23,233 nucleotides of DNA from JAIOSM01 sp964565415 (GTDB taxonomy: Bacteria; Desulfobacterota; Desulfobacteria; Desulfobacterales; Desulfobacteraceae), in the NCBI GenBank assembly GCA_964565415.1, contig CAZMEX010000055.1:1-23233 (forward strand), written 5' to 3'. The position numbers were made by a program, and so were the translations under genes. How positions within the stretch are numbered: position 1 is the stretch's first letter; each line of letters starts with the position of its first letter. Below the pieces are notes generated by a model. The model searched no databases, was not told the origin of the DNA, and saw only the letters and a list, made by a program, of their open reading frames with translations. This document shows positions 22,136 to 23,233 of this stretch, one piece after another.

Positions 22136-23157
22136 CCGGGCAGCTATTTCCAAACAGTTCACACTCACTTGTAAAAAAATACCTCTCAAATATTATTTTT
22201 GAAAAACTGAAAAATAGAAAAACACCTTCTGGATATATGCTGAAACATGCGATTAGATCTGGTATCTCAAATCATGACAGCGACATTGGCATCTATGCCG
22301 GGGATGTTGAGAGTTATAAAGTTTTTTCTGAAATATTTGATCCCATAATTGCTGATTATCACTCATTTACACAAGAAAAACATAACCCAAAAAATTGTTT
22401 GTCCCCCAATCTGCAAATTTTAGACCCTGATAACAGGTATATTCTTTCCACAAGAATAAGGGTAGCACGAAACCTTGCAGGTTTTCCCTTTACTACTTTT
22501 ATTTCCAGAGATCAAAGATATCAAGTTGAACAACATATTCTCAAGGCAATAAAAACATTACCTGAAGTTTTGCAAGGCGAGTATTTCCAACTTAAAAATA
22601 TCTTAAACTCAAATGTAAAGACCTGGAAAACAAATTTTTTCCCTGAAAAAGGAGACAGGTTTCAGCAAGCTGCTGGAATCACCAGAGATTTCCCTGATTC
22701 GCGAGGAGTTTTTCTCTCCGGCAATAAAAAATTTATGATCTGGATAAATGAAGAAGATCACTTAAGAGTTATTTCAATGAATTCAGGATCAAATCTTGCT
22801 GAAGTATTTGACACTCTTTGTACTGGCATGGAAACTTTAGAAAAAAGCCTTGATTTTTCATTATGTGAAAAATATGGTTATCTGACATCATGTCCCTCTA
22901 ATATAGGAATATCCATGAGGGCAAGTGTTCATATCAGACTGCCAAATCTCTGGAAAAATAAAGATTTCTTAATTAAGTTTGCAGAACAAAACAGACTGCA
23001 GATAAGGGGAACTTCAGGAGAGAAAAGCAGTGTGGAAAATTATGTATTTGATATAAGTAATAAGCAAAGGCTTGGAGTTAATGAAATTGATTGCCTGAAA
23101 ATCTTATCCAATGGAATAAATAAATTAATAGAATTAGAAATGAAAAGCAGAGATTAA
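22132..23157 (+). CDS. phosphagen kinase, arginine-kinase type
   Basis: Guanidino phosphotransferase that moves phosphate reversibly between ATP and probably arginine, giving a fast-access energy buffer. The 341 residues hold both domains of the animal enzyme. The N-terminal domain has TPSGYMLKHAI, the guanidine-specificity loop SDIGIY (50-55) and GDVESYKVFSEIFDPII. The catalytic domain has ILSTRIRVARNL (Arg108, Arg110), INEEDHLRVISM (Glu208, Arg212), SCPSNIGISMRASVHIRLP (Cys254, Arg263) and IRGTSGEK (Arg292, Glu297). These match the Limulus arginine kinase residues Glu225, Cys271, Arg280, Arg309 and Glu314. The short specificity loop fits arginine rather than creatine, though taurocyamine and others cannot be excluded. 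The intact N-terminal domain rules against McsB. Bacterial homologues are known but scattered, suggesting transfer. It is coupled by 4 nt to the upstream Cys-rich gene. Confidence 0.93.
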   Translation: MTGQLFPNSSHSLVKKYLSNIIFEKLKNRKTPSGYMLKHAIRSGISNHDSDIGIYAGDVESYKVFSEIFDPIIADYHSFTQEKHNPKNCLSPNLQILDPDNRYILSTRIRVARNLAGFPFTTFISRDQRYQVEQHILKAIKTLPEVLQGEYFQLKNILNSNVKTWKTNFFPEKGDRFQQAAGITRDFPDSRGVFLSGNKKFMIWINEEDHLRVISMNSGSNLAEVFDTLCTGMETLEKSLDFSLCEKYGYLTSCPSNIGISMRASVHIRLPNLWKNKDFLIKFAEQNRLQIRGTSGEKSSVENYVFDISNKQRLGVNEIDCLKILSNGINKLIELEMKSRD

Positions 23158-23181
23158 ACTCAAAAATAAAAACCGGTTATA

Positions 23182-23203
23182 GAAAAAAGAGGACGCTTTT
23201 TTC
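23182..23203 (+). terminator. possible hairpin after the phosphagen kinase
   Basis: GAAAAAAG (23182-23189) and CTTTTTTC (23196-23203) are exact 8-bp inverted repeats around a six-base loop, 25 bases after the stop. The stem is almost all A-T pairs, and the following T-run (23215-23220) is separated by a GC-rich stretch, so this is only a weak terminator candidate. Confidence 0.35.
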
Positions 23204-23233
23204 CACGGCGCGGATTTTTTGCATATTTATTCA

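Noticed and set aside
22132..23157. McsB protein-arginine kinase
   Set aside because: McsB lacks the N-terminal guanidino-substrate domain. Here the specificity loop SDIGIY and the helical domain are complete, so the metabolic phosphagen kinase call fits better.
21700..23233. Search for a direct repeat of the tRNA-Gln 3' end as an attachment site
   Set aside because: No repeat of TTCGAATCCTTGTCACCC was found by eye downstream, and no integrase is present.
1..23233. CRISPR arrays, insertion sequences, prophage or toxin-antitoxin genes
   Set aside because: No regularly spaced repeats, transposase motifs, phage genes or paired small toxin/antitoxin genes were seen.

Overview
This 23.2 kb AT-rich window looks like core chromosome of a Gram-negative anaerobe, most likely a marine sulfate reducer of the Desulfobacterota (Desulfobacteraceae-like). 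This is inferred from four things together: the housekeeping gene order, a short EF-Ts, selenocysteine machinery (SelA), and a complete animal-type phosphagen kinase of the kind known from only a few bacteria such as Desulfotalea and Desulfobacterium. No sequence search was possible, so the taxon is a reasoned guess. Nearly every base is coding, and no stretch without a gene exceeds about 220 bp.

Layout. (1) 64-555: a stand-alone GNAT acetyltransferase, the most AT-rich gene. (2) 665-6184, plus strand: five tightly packed genes encoding a CheD-like/HDOD fusion, SelA, a TPR protein, the phosphoheptose isomerase GmhA, and a protein resembling the deoxyhypusine synthase family. The spacing runs from a few bases to 17-nt overlaps, so they are probably one operon. 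(3) 6181-16577, minus strand: the classic rpsB-tsf-pyrH-frr-uppS-cdsA-dxr-rseP cluster (translation, RNA precursors, envelope and isoprenoid synthesis), continuing without a break into purL and purQ. PurL is a PurS-PurL fusion and the glutaminase is a separate gene. (4) 16708-21028, minus strand: coaE-rho-rpmE-prfA-prmC (CoA synthesis, termination factor Rho, L31, release factor 1 and its methyltransferase). A perfect 12-bp hairpin lies directly before prfA. (5) 21064-23157, plus strand: ndk, tRNA-Gln(CUG), then a two-gene cassette behind a near-consensus promoter. Its first gene is a 62-residue four-cysteine protein and its second, overlapping by 4 nt, is a full-length arginine-kinase-type phosphagen kinase.

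The most interesting part is the last cassette. The kinase keeps the arginine-kinase catalytic residues, and its start is translationally coupled to an unknown small Cys-rich protein. The arrangement superficially recalls McsA-McsB, but the kinase is of the free-guanidino-substrate type with its N-terminal domain intact. Other points to check are the CheD-HDOD fusion, the DHS-like gene overlapping gmhA, the hairpin before an SD-less prfA, and the face-to-face overlapping coaE/ndk promoters.
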